Shown: piece by piece, positions 15,940-24,543 of the stretch | Numbering within the stretch: position 1 is the first letter of the stretch | Layout of the letters: every line of letters starts with the position of its first letter | Assembly: GCA_021325145.1 (NCBI GenBank) | Contig: JAJPHR010000047.1 | Coordinates: forward strand, 1 to 34,168 | Direction: 5' to 3' | Source: Verrucomicrobiota bacterium | GTDB lineage: Bacteria; Verrucomicrobiota; Verrucomicrobiia; Limisphaerales; Pedosphaeraceae | DNA length: 34,168 nt | Notes under the pieces: model-generated | Seen by the model: the letters and a program-made list of their open reading frames with translations, nothing else | Database searches by the model: none | Told to the model about the DNA's origin: nothing | Position numbers and translations under genes: made by a program

Positions 15940-16620
15940 CTAGAGAAAAAACTCCGTCCCGCGCCAGATTTGGAACCAGCCGGTGTCGGAATTCATTTCC
16001 ACAAAGATGAACTGCCTGGCGGTTTTGCCGCCGCCGATATCCATCTCGCGCCAGTAATCCCAATACTCTAGCTTGGCCGATTGTGTGGTGCCCAATGGAG
16101 CTTTGCCGTCCTCTGTGGTGGCAGTGATGATCAGAAGAATCGCCTCATACGAGTCCTTCAAATCGTTGATGCGCGTGTAGGTTTCCTGTTCGCCAGTTTT
16201 GTCGTCCGTGATCTCAAAGACCCCTGTCGTGTCCTTGAGGACGCCCAGGAAATCCTCGGCAAACGCGAACTCATCATAAAGCCGCAGGAATACGGCGTCC
16301 TTGGTGCCTTGCGGGTTCGGGACCACGCGCAAATGGGTGATAACCTCATCCGCGGAATCGAAGGTCTTCGAGTTGATCCCTTTCAGAACATAATCAGTGA
16401 AACCAAACTCCTGGTTGTTGATTCGACGGACGTATTCACGAATTTCCTTGACCGTGAAATCGTAACCATCGAACTCGGGGCCATTGACGTGCGAGACGAG
16501 CACTCCTGCTCCAATCCGCAAATCCAGCGGGTTGGCAAACGCCACCGGAGCGGCGGTTTGCTTGCTCCGCTGGGTGAGCATTTCCCAGAGCGTCTTGCCG
16601 TTGTTCTTCGGGTCGCCCAT
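15940..16620 (-). CDS. DUF2491 family protein (YjfK-like)
   Basis: A 226-residue soluble protein resembling DUF2491, the family of E. coli YjfK. Visible family-like features are the N-terminal LDLRIGAGVLVSHVNGPEFD, the central THLRVVPNPQGTKDAVFLRL, and the C-terminal WDYWREMDIGGGKTARQFIF, where Trp and acidic residues recur. The biochemical function is unknown. In E. coli yjfK lies beside yjfL (DUF350) and a PspA-like gene; here the DUF350 gene is 12 bases upstream, which strongly supports the assignment. No ATP-grasp or PspA gene is present in this copy. It is probably translated last in a three-gene operon that starts near 17968. Confidence 0.78.
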   Translation of the reverse strand: MGDPKNNGKTLWEMLTQRSKQTAAPVAFANPLDLRIGAGVLVSHVNGPEFDGYDFTVKEIREYVRRINNQEFGFTDYVLKGINSKTFDSADEVITHLRVVPNPQGTKDAVFLRLYDEFAFAEDFLGVLKDTTGVFEITDDKTGEQETYTRINDLKDSYEAILLIITATTEDGKAPLGTTQSAKLEYWDYWREMDIGGGKTARQFIFVEMNSDTGWFQIWRGTEFFL

Positions 16621-16632
16621 AAAGTGTCTCGT

Positions 16633-16872
16633 TCAACCTCCGACGATGGCCGAAACAACGTGGGCTACCACGTAACACAAGCCCAGGATGAAACTCCCGA
16701 TGACAATTGCGGCGGCGATGTTGCCCTTGGCCAGGTTTTCATCGAAGTTAAGTTTCGGTGTGAGCTTGTCGAACACTTTGTAACCCAGCACGATCAAGAG
16801 GATTGCAAGGCAGCCGAACGCCGCGGTCACGGCGATGTCGATCGGGAAGTATTCCGGCAGGTGTGTGCTCAT
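16633..16872 (-). CDS. DUF350 membrane protein (YjfL-like)
   Basis: A 79-residue inner-membrane protein with two hydrophobic segments: IDIAVTAAFGCLAILLIVLG (11-30) and AAAIVIGSFILGLCYVVAHV (53-72). Between them is VFDKLTPKLNFDENLAKGN, which carries the DUF350 hallmark of a T/P-containing loop and an NxA(A)A start to the second helix. Most DUF350 proteins are longer or tandem; this is a single unit. Its function is unknown, although neighbourhoods with DUF2491 are known from E. coli yjfKL. It lies between the Ser/Gly-rich membrane protein and the DUF2491 gene with short spacers, indicating one transcript. Confidence 0.82.
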   Translation of the reverse strand: MSTHLPEYFPIDIAVTAAFGCLAILLIVLGYKVFDKLTPKLNFDENLAKGNIAAAIVIGSFILGLCYVVAHVVSAIVGG

Positions 16873-16915
16873 AAGTTTGGTTGCGGGTGGCTATGTCTGA
16901 TTTGGTTCGTGGGTT

Positions 16916-17968
16916 TTACGCGGCCGAAGTTTGCCAGCGTTTGTAGAAAATCAACCAGATAAAAAAGCCGCCCGCCGAAATCGCGACTGGCACCATGATA
17001 AACCAGAAAAGGATCTGGCCGGTGTGCGTGGGCCGGTTGGCATAAACCCGGTTGACGTAATTGTCGGTATACATCAGGTCGCGGTCCATTCCGGCGGGAA
17101 CGTAATTGGGGTCGCGGGGTACCTGGCGTTGCTCGAGTTCCGCCACGCGATTTTCCAGCGCCAAATCCTGATAAACGAGCGATCGGTAGCGCGCATCGTC
17201 CATATCGTAGCGATGGTGATAAACCCAGTACGCCCGGTCTTCGAGTGATTGATCGAGCAGCCACCACCAGAAGAAGCTGTTGTAGTTGTCGTTGTAAACC
17301 ACCACTGGTCGCGACCAATAGGGTGCGTAATAATTGTGAATGCGAATCGAACGCGTGGAATACGTGTAAGGATCGGGATACCACACAGTGGAGGTATGAG
17401 AGTAAGGCCGGCTGTAACCACCGCCATTCCAGCCGCCCCCGGCCGCAGACTGCGACCGCGGAATAACCGGCGGCACCGGGCCGGAATAATCGGACGAACG
17501 GCCGGATGAACCACTGGAGGACCGGGCCGCTTGAGATTGTTTGTAATCGTTGAAATCGCGTTTGCTGGCTGATTCCTTCGCCGCGCGGGCGGCGCTGGTG
17601 TCGAAGGTCATGCCGGAGCTGGAACTGGACGATCCCGAACCATTCGAGAAACTGGATTTCCTGGGCCGATCCGTCGATGACGGGAAAAAGCTGCGGTCAG
17701 AACCGGAACTGTAGCTCTTGCCTGAGCTGTAGCTGCTCCGCTGGTTGCCGCCAGAACTGTAGCTCTTGCCGCCGCCACTGGAAAAGCTTTTGCTGCTGAA
17801 ACCGGAACTTGAGCTTCGACTGCTGCTGAAGTTGGAACTGTGGCTTGAAAAAGAGGAACTGTGCGAAGAATAGCTGTGGCCGCCGCTGCTATACCCTTTC
17901 GCAAAAGCGCCGAGTGGGGCATTGGCCAGAACAACTGCGACAATCAACAACTCCAGCCCTCGCCGCAA
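16916..17968 (-). CDS. Ser/Gly-rich exported protein with C-terminal membrane helix
   Basis: About 350 residues. A signal-like segment (RRGLELLIVAVVLANAPLGA) is followed by a long low-complexity region of Ser, Gly, Tyr and Phe repeats such as YSSGGHSYSSHSSSFSSHSS. A conserved-looking centre contains WWWLLDQSLEDRAYWVYHHR, then DMDDARYRSLVYQDLALENR and VAELEQRQ, likely helical. A C-terminal membrane helix (FWFIMVPVAISAGGFFIWLI) precedes a basic end. The protein probably has both ends at the membrane with a flexible Ser/Gly-rich external region. I cannot name a function. Neither candidate start has a clear ribosome site: TTG 17968 gives the cleanest signal peptide and TTG 18085 adds 39 residues. 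It is first in the operon with DUF350 and DUF2491. Confidence 0.7.
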   Translation of the reverse strand: MRRGLELLIVAVVLANAPLGAFAKGYSSGGHSYSSHSSSFSSHSSNFSSSRSSSSGFSSKSFSSGGGKSYSSGGNQRSSYSSGKSYSSGSDRSFFPSSTDRPRKSSFSNGSGSSSSSSGMTFDTSAARAAKESASKRDFNDYKQSQAARSSSGSSGRSSDYSGPVPPVIPRSQSAAGGGWNGGGYSRPYSHTSTVWYPDPYTYSTRSIRIHNYYAPYWSRPVVVYNDNYNSFFWWWLLDQSLEDRAYWVYHHRYDMDDARYRSLVYQDLALENRVAELEQRQVPRDPNYVPAGMDRDLMYTDNYVNRVYANRPTHTGQILFWFIMVPVAISAGGFFIWLIFYKRWQTSAA

Positions 17969-18161
17969 CGAAGCCGCGCAAGCCGGAACCGGCCAGAAAC
18001 CGCGCCAGGCATGTCGCCCCTTTGCGGGTCTTCGAGCCCGGCTGCATGGGTCCTCAACGAACTCTGGTGAGAATGGCGGTTTCAAAGGTCAACGGGTTTA
18101 TACGGAGACGCCCGGAATTGGCAAGCGAAAGAAGAACGAGCGCCGGACTCCAGGCACATCT

Positions 18162-18235
18162 TGCCAGCACCACCGGGGTGCGAACGCACAGCCGAAGCCG
18201 CGCTGATTAGCAGCCAGTTGGTGGTGGTGCTGGCA
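18162..18235. repeat. 13-base perfect inverted repeat upstream of the DUF350 operon
   Basis: TGCCAGCACCACC (18162-18174) and GGTGGTGCTGGCA (18223-18235) pair perfectly across 48 bases. The site lies downstream of the GH15 gene and about 200 bases upstream of the operon at 17968. It may be an RNA structure in the GH15 3' end or in the operon leader. There is no T-run. Confidence 0.5.
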
Positions 18236-18356
18236 GGGTGCGCCCCTGGATTCCGTTCCCGCGCCTGCGATTGATCACGCTCAACGATCATGGACACAAC
18301 CTAATCGAGAGCGCCGCGAATAAAATTACAATTTTGGCCGAATTTTCCAGTCGGCT

Positions 18357-20162
18357 TTACAGGGAGGCATCCAGAACGCGATCCAGGTAATACGCCGCGC
18401 TGATCAAGCCAAGGTGTGTGAACGCTTGTGGAAAGTTCCCAAGTTGCGACCCATTCAAACCCAGCTCCTCCGAGTAGAGTCCCAGATTGCTTGCGTAGCC
18501 GAGCGTCTTCTCAAAGTAGAACCGCGCCAGCTTGACATCCCCGCTCCGGGCGATGCACTCGACATTCCAAAATGAGCACGCGGAGAATGTCCCTTCGCGT
18601 CCGGGGAACCCAGTGTCCGCGCCTTCAAGGATATTATAGCGGTATACGAGAGAATCCTCGACCAGGCGTTCCTGAATCACTTGCAACGTCGAGCGCCAGC
18701 GCGGATCGTTTGGACCAATGAATTTCACCAGCGGCATCAGCAAGGCCGAAGCATCGACGGCTTTGGCCCCTTTGTATTGCACGAAGGATTTCAGTTTCGG
18801 GTCCCAAAACTCCTCGTAGACGCTTCGGTAAATCTCGTCCCTGATTTCCAACCACCGGCCCAGCGGCGCGGGAAAAGAGCGCTTCTGTGCCAGGCGGATG
18901 CCACGGTCGACGGCCACCCAGCACATGACGCGGGAGGAAAGAAATTTCTGCGGTCCGCCCCGCACCTCCCAAATGCCCTCGTCGGGCCGACGCCAATGGT
19001 CGCAAACCCAATCGATCAAGCGTGTCAGTTGCTGCCAAAGATCGTAATCGATTGGCTGGCCGTATTTATTGTAAATGTAAACTGAATCCATGAGCTCCCC
19101 GTAAATATCCAGTTGAAGCTGGTTGTACGCGCCATTCCCGATGCGGACCGGGCTTGATTTCTTATAGCCTTCGAAGTGATGCAACACGGTTTCATCGAGC
19201 TTGTGCCGGCCATCAATGCCATACATCACACGGAGCGGCATGCCGGGTTCAAGTTCGTTGCAGCGAGCTTCAAGCCAGCGCATGAAGGCAGTGGCTTCTT
19301 CCATGTAACCCAGCCGCATCAGCGCATACAACGTGAACGAAGCGTCACGAATCCAGGTGTAACGATAGTCCCAGTTGCGCACGCCGCCGAGCTCCTCGGG
19401 CAGCCCGAACGTGGGAGCCGCAACGGCGGATCCGTACTGGGCGGAGGTCAGCAGCTTGAGCGTCAGCGCGGATCGATTCACCATCTGCCGCCAGTGGCCA
19501 TGGTACTGGGACTTTTGGACCCAGCGCTGCCAGAAGTTCATGGTTTGCTTGAAGGACTCGGAAACGTAATCCGCCCCAGCCGATGGCGACCCACCCCGCC
19601 GATGCGCGTCTTCCAGGACAAACGCGGCGCATTGGCCGGAACGCAGTGTGAATTCCGCAATCGCCGCGCCATTTTCCACGCGCAGGGGCACTTCGCTGCG
19701 CAGGCGCAGCACGGTCTTGTCTTCCCCGTCGCTGATGAAGATCACTTCATGTTTCTTTTTTTCGACGCGATGTCCCGCCCGGGCGTAGTTGAAGCGCGGA
19801 TCGCAAACCATGCGATACCGCACCTCGCCGCGGATGGTTTTCGCGCGGCGCACCAGATCATGGGCGTGGCCGAGTTCGGTGATGGGCATGAAATCCGAGA
19901 TTTCGACCATTCCCTGCTCCGCCATAAAGCGGGTCAAAAGAATATTGGAGTCCGGCACATAGAGTTGCTTTTGCCTCGCTCCACGCATCAAGGGCGTCAA
20001 GCGAAAGCTGCCACCCTTGCGATAGTCAAGCAGAGCGGCAAAGATCGTGGGGGAATCGAACCGGGGGAAGCACATGAAGTCGATGGAGGCATCCAATCCA
20101 ACGAGAGCCACTGTGTTCAGGTCGCCAATGAGGCCGTAAGACTCAATTGGTTTATAGTGCAT
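18357..20162 (-). CDS. glycoside hydrolase family 15 protein
   Basis: A 601-residue GH15 enzyme (glucoamylase, glucodextranase or trehalase type). The N-terminal beta-sandwich starts with MHYKPIESYGLIGDLNTVAL and SIDFMCFPRFDSPTIFAALL, typical of bacterial trehalase-like GH15. The (alpha/alpha)6 barrel includes NWDYRYTWIRDASFTLYALM (263-282). RRPDEGIWEVRGG carries Glu399, the likely general acid, and PGREGTFSACSFWNVE carries Glu523, the likely base. No signal peptide is present, so it should act in the cytoplasm on trehalose or short alpha-glucans. ATG 20162 is preceded by AAAGG; the frame extends to 20204. It is divergent from the GH2 gene. Confidence 0.88.
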   Translation of the reverse strand: MHYKPIESYGLIGDLNTVALVGLDASIDFMCFPRFDSPTIFAALLDYRKGGSFRLTPLMRGARQKQLYVPDSNILLTRFMAEQGMVEISDFMPITELGHAHDLVRRAKTIRGEVRYRMVCDPRFNYARAGHRVEKKKHEVIFISDGEDKTVLRLRSEVPLRVENGAAIAEFTLRSGQCAAFVLEDAHRRGGSPSAGADYVSESFKQTMNFWQRWVQKSQYHGHWRQMVNRSALTLKLLTSAQYGSAVAAPTFGLPEELGGVRNWDYRYTWIRDASFTLYALMRLGYMEEATAFMRWLEARCNELEPGMPLRVMYGIDGRHKLDETVLHHFEGYKKSSPVRIGNGAYNQLQLDIYGELMDSVYIYNKYGQPIDYDLWQQLTRLIDWVCDHWRRPDEGIWEVRGGPQKFLSSRVMCWVAVDRGIRLAQKRSFPAPLGRWLEIRDEIYRSVYEEFWDPKLKSFVQYKGAKAVDASALLMPLVKFIGPNDPRWRSTLQVIQERLVEDSLVYRYNILEGADTGFPGREGTFSACSFWNVECIARSGDVKLARFYFEKTLGYASNLGLYSEELGLNGSQLGNFPQAFTHLGLISAAYYLDRVLDASL

Positions 20163-20204
20163 GGCCACCTTTCTGCTGAAGCTTTGTCCGGGCGGGACAT
20201 CCAA

Positions 20205-20465
20205 GAATAGTCCATCGATTCATTGTTGGGTAAATTTTGTTCATCCACCGATGAATCGGTGGGCTATTTTCCTTCGCCCTACCGGGCTGTCGCAGGGCCG
20301 GGGAATTTCCTGAAGGCATTAGGGTTGGGACTAATGGTGCCACTTGCCAATGTCGCGAAGGCAGCAACGCTTGGCAAGCGGACCTCCTGCCACCGTTGGT
20401 AGGTATACCCCCCATTTGAGTGATGGACGGCGACTCGATTCGAGCTAGAGTGGTCAAATTCAGCC
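20205..20465. repeat. divergent spacer with two-hairpin repeat element
   Basis: CCACCGAT-GA-ATCGGTGG (20245-20262) is a perfect 8-base stem. It is followed by GCTATTTTCCTTC and a second small hairpin, GCCC-TACC-GGGC (20276-20287). This combination recalls intergenic repeats that I associate with Verrucomicrobiota, from memory only. Promoters for GH15 and GH2 must also lie here; none is clear. Confidence 0.5.
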
Positions 20466-22883
20466 ATGAAACGAAAAAGTCCTGGAGCCGGGGCGAAGCT
20501 TGCGCGCGCGCGTCTAATGGTCGTTCTCATTTGCCTGCTGGCGGCTTCGACGCGAGCGGTGAGCCCGCTTGACCACGTTCGCACCACAGTTTCCTTCGAC
20601 GGCGACTGGCGATTTCTCAAAAGCGACTGTCCCGGCGCAGAGCAACCTGGGTTTAACGATGCTGGCTGGCGAACGGTTTCAGTGCCGCATGACTGGAGCA
20701 TTGAAGGCCCGTTTGACGAAGCGAACCCTGCCGGAGGAGCCGGCGCATTCCTGCCTGCGGGAATCGGCTGGTATCGCAAATATTTCACACTGCCGGAAGG
20801 CGCTTCGCGACGACGCGTGTTCATTGAGTTCGATGGGGTGATGGCGAATAGCGAGGTTTGGATCAATGGATTCTCGCTGGGCAAACGGCCGTACGGCTAT
20901 GTCAGTTTCCGTTACGAACTCACCGGGCAGCTTAACTTTGGCAGCAGCCAGACGAACGCGCTGGCCGTGCGCGCGGACAATTCCGCCCAACCGGCGTCGC
21001 GCTGGTACGCGGGCGCGGGCATCTATCGTCATGTGCGGCTCGTCGTCACCGATCCGGTTCATTTGGCACCGTGGGGAACCTTTGTCAGCACGCCCAACGC
21101 CAACTCCAACGCAGCCACCGTACATATCCAAAGCAGCGTGACAAACGAATCCGACACCGCGCAAGCCGTGACCTTGCAAATCACCCTGCTCGACCCTCGG
21201 GGCCGAACCGTTCAAAGCCGGGAGACGAAACCCCAGCCCATCGCGCCGGGTCAAGCGGTGGAATTCCAGGAAGACCTGGCGGTGAGCCGCCCAAAACTTT
21301 GGGATATTGATCATCCCAACCTTTATCATGCCGTAATCAAAGTGCGGGCGGACCAGGCGCTCGTGGATGACAGCACCACGGCGTTCGGAATCAGGGACGC
21401 GCACTTCGAGGCGGACACGGGCTTTTGGCTTAATGGGAGAAACCTAAAGATAAAGGGTGTTTGCTTGCATCAGGATGCCGGCGCGCTCGGCGTGGCCGCG
21501 CCGATGCGGGCGTGGGAACGGCGTCTCGAATTGCTCCGCGCGCTCGGGGTCAACGCGATCCGCACGGCCCATAATCCGCCGGCCCCGGAATTTCTCGATT
21601 TGTGCGATCGTATGGGCTTTCTAGTCATGGATGAGATGTTCGACTGCTGGACGGTCGCCAAAAATCCTTACGATTATCACCTGTACTTCAAGGAATGGTC
21701 GACGGTGGATGCGCGCGACACCATCCGCCGGGATCGCAATCACCCGAGCATCGTGGTCTATAGCGCCGGGAATGAAATCCACGATACGCCCAAGGCGGAC
21801 CTTGCCAAACGCATCCTCAGCGGCCTCGTCCTGGTCTTTCACGAGCAGGATCCCACGCGCCCGGTTTCGCAGGCCCTCTTTCGGCCCAATGTCAGCCATG
21901 ACTACGACAACGGGCTGGCGGATATGCTGGATGTGGTCGGGCAAAATTATCGCGAGAACGAAATCCTCGCCGCTCACGCCCAAAAGCCGGCGCGCAAAAT
22001 TCTCGGCACGGAGAACGGCCACGATCGCGCGGTTTGGGTGGCCTTGCGAGACAATCCGCCGTATGCCGGACAGTTCCTTTGGAGCGGCATCGATTACCTC
22101 GGTGAATCGCGCGCGTGGCCCACGATCGGGGCCGGCTCGGGGTTGTTGGACCGCACGGGTGCGCCGCACCCAAGGGCCTTCGAGCGGCAGAGCTGGTGGA
22201 GCGGGCAGCCGGTGGTTCACCTCGCGCGACGGCTCGCATCCCAGCGCGCCACGCCGGCCGATCCCGGTTTCGAGCCGTTGAATCGACGCCAGTTCGAAGC
22301 GTGCGATTGGACACCCGCCAACCTGGAACCGCACGAGGAGACGGTGGAAGTCTTCAGCAATGGCGAAGAGATCGAACTTCTGCTCAATGGCAAATCGCTT
22401 GGGTCAAAGCCGCTGCCAGCGGACGCTTCAGCACGAGTTTGGAAAGTTGCATTTGAGCCGGGAACACTCAAAGCCATTGCGAAGAACAAAGGCAAAGTCG
22501 TTGCGCGCGATGAATTCCGCACCGCCGGCAAACCCGACCGGATCAGGCTCGCCGCCGACCGCAATCGGATTGCCGCGGACTTCAATGATGTCTCCTATGT
22601 CACGGCCACCGTGGTGGATAAGAATGGTGTCGAGGTGCCGGCAGCGGACGATTTGGTCAGCTTCAAATTGGCCGGTCCGGGCGTTATCGCCGCCGTCGAT
22701 AATGGTGACAACGCCAGCCATGAACCTTTCCAGGCTGAACAACGCCGCGCGTTTCACGGCCAGTGCATCGCCATCATCAGGGCGACCGCTGCTTCGGGAC
22801 GGATTGTCGTGAATGCCTCAGCGCCCGGCTTGCAAAGCGGCTCGGTCGATTTGAAGGCGGTGGCCCCGCAGGGAGGCCGGTGA
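20466..22883 (+). CDS. exported GH2 beta-galactosidase-like glycosidase
   Basis: An 805-residue exported enzyme. A signal peptide (about residues 1-31) is followed by a GH2 sugar-binding domain (about 38-200, with FDGDWRFLKSD, VSVPHDWSIEGPF and YAGAGIYRHVRL). An Ig-like domain spans about 210-310, and a TIM barrel follows with NLKIKGVCLHQDAG and NAIRTAHNPP. The acid/base Glu437 lies in YSAGNEIHD, and the likely nucleophile Glu516 in ILGTENGHD. After the barrel come a DUF4982-type domain (about 600-700) and a C-terminal GH2 domain with DRIRLAADRNRIAAD. It probably removes beta-linked galactose or a related sugar outside the cytoplasm; the exact specificity cannot be read. Confidence 0.9.
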   Translation: MKRKSPGAGAKLARARLMVVLICLLAASTRAVSPLDHVRTTVSFDGDWRFLKSDCPGAEQPGFNDAGWRTVSVPHDWSIEGPFDEANPAGGAGAFLPAGIGWYRKYFTLPEGASRRRVFIEFDGVMANSEVWINGFSLGKRPYGYVSFRYELTGQLNFGSSQTNALAVRADNSAQPASRWYAGAGIYRHVRLVVTDPVHLAPWGTFVSTPNANSNAATVHIQSSVTNESDTAQAVTLQITLLDPRGRTVQSRETKPQPIAPGQAVEFQEDLAVSRPKLWDIDHPNLYHAVIKVRADQALVDDSTTAFGIRDAHFEADTGFWLNGRNLKIKGVCLHQDAGALGVAAPMRAWERRLELLRALGVNAIRTAHNPPAPEFLDLCDRMGFLVMDEMFDCWTVAKNPYDYHLYFKEWSTVDARDTIRRDRNHPSIVVYSAGNEIHDTPKADLAKRILSGLVLVFHEQDPTRPVSQALFRPNVSHDYDNGLADMLDVVGQNYRENEILAAHAQKPARKILGTENGHDRAVWVALRDNPPYAGQFLWSGIDYLGESRAWPTIGAGSGLLDRTGAPHPRAFERQSWWSGQPVVHLARRLASQRATPADPGFEPLNRRQFEACDWTPANLEPHEETVEVFSNGEEIELLLNGKSLGSKPLPADASARVWKVAFEPGTLKAIAKNKGKVVARDEFRTAGKPDRIRLAADRNRIAADFNDVSYVTATVVDKNGVEVPAADDLVSFKLAGPGVIAAVDNGDNASHEPFQAEQRRAFHGQCIAIIRATAASGRIVVNASAPGLQSGSVDLKAVAPQGGR

Positions 22884-22908
22884 ACTTGAGGCCATGGCGT
22901 GGCAAGGA

Positions 22909-22936
22909 AAAGACCCCGCCAATAAGCGGGGTCTTT
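22909..22936. terminator. bidirectional intrinsic terminator
   Basis: AAAGACCCCGC (22909-22919) and GCGGGGTCTTT (22926-22936) form a perfect 11-base stem with a CAATAA loop. The A-run and T-run at the base of the stem suit termination in both directions, between the convergent GH2 and DUF892 genes. Confidence 0.88.
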
Positions 22937-23002
22937 CCACTTTCCCCCTGAATCATCGAAACCGGCAGGCTCGAAAAAAGTCCGTCGGCTGTTCGGCCCC
23001 GG

Positions 23003-23518
23003 TTATTTCGAGCCCCTGCGAGACGAGGTTTCTTCCTCTTCTTCCCCTTCCCTCTCCTCGATATTGATCGCGTCTTCCGCCAGGGTGGTGAGCTTTTCAT
23101 CCGCTGCTTTCTCCTCCTCGAGGGTTTCTTCAAGCAGCCTCACCGCTTCCTCTTCGCCGAGATGGTTGGCCCAGGTCCGCAGCGTCCCATAGGCGGCGAT
23201 TTCGTAATGCTCCACTTTTTGCGCGGCGGCGATATAAGCGGCGTCGCCCTCTTCCTCTTTGATCAATGATTCCGCCTCCTGCACAAGCCCCTGCATGGCT
23301 TTGCATTTTTTGCCCTTGGCCGACTCACCGAAGATTTCGAACACCTGCTCCAGGCGCTCGACATGCCCTTCCGTTTCCTCCAGGTGCTCTTCCAGGGCGT
23401 TCCTGAGTTCCTCATGTTCCGCAGCCTTGGCCATTTTCGGCAGGGCCTTGGTCAGTTGTTTCTCGGCGTCATAAATGTCCGCCAGTTCCTCCAGAAAGGT
23501 TTCGCGAAGTTTGCTCAT
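23003..23518 (-). CDS. DUF892 ferritin-like protein, second copy
   Basis: A 171-residue paralogue of the protein at 11272, with the same helices: LRETFLEELADIYDAEKQLT (4-23), EEHLEETEGHVERLEQVF (43-60) and QKVEHYEIAAYG, carrying the Glu/His set of a ferritin-like metal site. It differs by a very acidic C-terminal tail (EEREGEEEEETSSRRGSK), which may be disordered. YciF-type proteins are stress-induced; the reaction is unknown. GGAGAG five bases before the ATG is a good ribosome site. It converges with the GH2 gene through a strong terminator and stands alone, divergent from the response regulator at 23734. Confidence 0.9.
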   Translation of the reverse strand: MSKLRETFLEELADIYDAEKQLTKALPKMAKAAEHEELRNALEEHLEETEGHVERLEQVFEIFGESAKGKKCKAMQGLVQEAESLIKEEEGDAAYIAAAQKVEHYEIAAYGTLRTWANHLGEEEAVRLLEETLEEEKAADEKLTTLAEDAINIEEREGEEEEETSSRRGSK

Positions 23519-23733
23519 AATCTCTCCATTTCTATGTTTGATTGACCGTTGTTTTTACCGCCTCCAACTTCACTCCCTAAAGCTGCGCCAGACAATGGGG
23601 AGATTACCCAGCAGCGCGACTTGCGTGGCAAAGCGGCTTGACGTACATAGTTGGAGGCATTCAGTTATTACGGGTGGGCGGTTTCAGACGGGAAAACGCC
23701 TGGGGCGAGCCTTTCCGGGAACCACGCTTCACG

Positions 23734-24186
23734 ATGAATCCGATAAAGGACATTTTGGTCGCCGAAGACAACGCGGACGATATTTTCCTGCTTAAACGCG
23801 TTTTCGGACGTTGCAGGCTGCAGGCCCGGCTTCAGTTCGTTTGCAATGGCGAAGAAGTGCTCGCTTATTTGCGGGGCGAAGGGGCGTTTTCGAATCGCCA
23901 GCGTTTTCCTTTTCCCGATCTGGTCTTGCTGGACATCAAAATGCCCAAAAAAACCGGTCTCGATGTCCTGCGCGAGGTGCGGTGCGACCGCCGGTTGAAG
24001 CGGCTCATCATGATCGTTCTCACTTCTTCCGAGGAGCCTTCGGACATCAATACCGCCTACGATTTCAACGTCAATTCGTACCTGATCAAGTCGGGGGACA
24101 CTTGCTTCCTGGAACAAATGTTCCACAAGCTGGACGAGTATTGGCTGGAATTGAACCAACGCCCGACCTGCCCGAATCCGAACTGA
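23734..24186 (+). CDS. single-domain response regulator (Rcp1-like)
   Basis: A 150-residue receiver domain with no output domain. The acidic pocket is Glu11/Asp12, the phosphoacceptor is Asp67 (VLLDIKMP), and the switch and lysine positions are in IVLTSS and SYLIKSG. The segment YLRGEGAFSNRQRFPFPD before the acceptor is longer than in CheY and is shared with the regulators at 24544 and 25006. This form is usual for Rcp1-like regulators that serve phytochrome- or GAF-containing kinases. The kinase at 26244 is a plausible partner. ATG 23734 (MNPIKDILVAED) is chosen; a frame start at 23638 gives a non-natural N-terminus. Confidence 0.87.
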   Translation: MNPIKDILVAEDNADDIFLLKRVFGRCRLQARLQFVCNGEEVLAYLRGEGAFSNRQRFPFPDLVLLDIKMPKKTGLDVLREVRCDRRLKRLIMIVLTSSEEPSDINTAYDFNVNSYLIKSGDTCFLEQMFHKLDEYWLELNQRPTCPNPN

Positions 24187-24228
24187 TTTCGCCCGCGTTC
24201 GCTGTGATCAAGCCCTCTGCCAGCCAAG

Positions 24229-24305
24229 AACCTATCTCGGTAGGGCGGGCAGTCCTCTGCCCGCCGTCGGCGCGCATGGAGTGACGCGCCCAACCGAGAC
24301 AGGCT
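24229..24305. repeat. palindromic element with inverted ends and core hairpin
   Basis: The ends AACCTATCTCGGTAGG (24229-24244) and CCAACCGAGACAGGCT (24290-24305) pair at 13 of 16 positions. Inside, GGCGGGCAG-TCCT-CTGCCCGCC (24244-24265) is a perfect 9-base hairpin. A second hairpin, GGCGCG...CGCGCC, surrounds CATGGAGTGA (24269-24290). It has no coding capacity. The core hairpin recurs with a compensatory change at 28077-28098. It appears to be a small non-autonomous repeat. Confidence 0.65.
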
Positions 24306-24543
24306 CTAAAGCCGGACTCCATGCGAGGCATCCGACCGGTCTTGTGTTCATGGCCCGCGGCCAGTCCAAAGGGGAACAACAAGCTTTTCTGGTGTTTGGA
24401 GCTTGATGGTTGGTGTTTCCGACGCTTCGCGTCGCCGCCCCTCTCATTTTCAATTGACCGTGGCCGGTTCTGCGCTATGCTCTTGTCCAATCAAATGCTT
24501 CCTTGATCGACGCGAGATCAAGACGCAAGCCTCAGAGTGGTTA
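24306..24543. other. spacer with repeat fragments
   Basis: No gene is convincing here. It holds AAGCCGGACTCCAT (24309-24322), shared with 6952-6965, and TTTGGAGCTTGATGGTTGG (about 24395-24413), related to the right arm of the hairpin at 9263-9280. Both look like dispersed intergenic repeats. Confidence 0.4.

Noticed and set aside
19176..20210. Plus-strand open frame of 344 codons over the GH15 gene
   Set aside because: Antisense to a GH15 gene with clear motifs; its translation is not protein-like.
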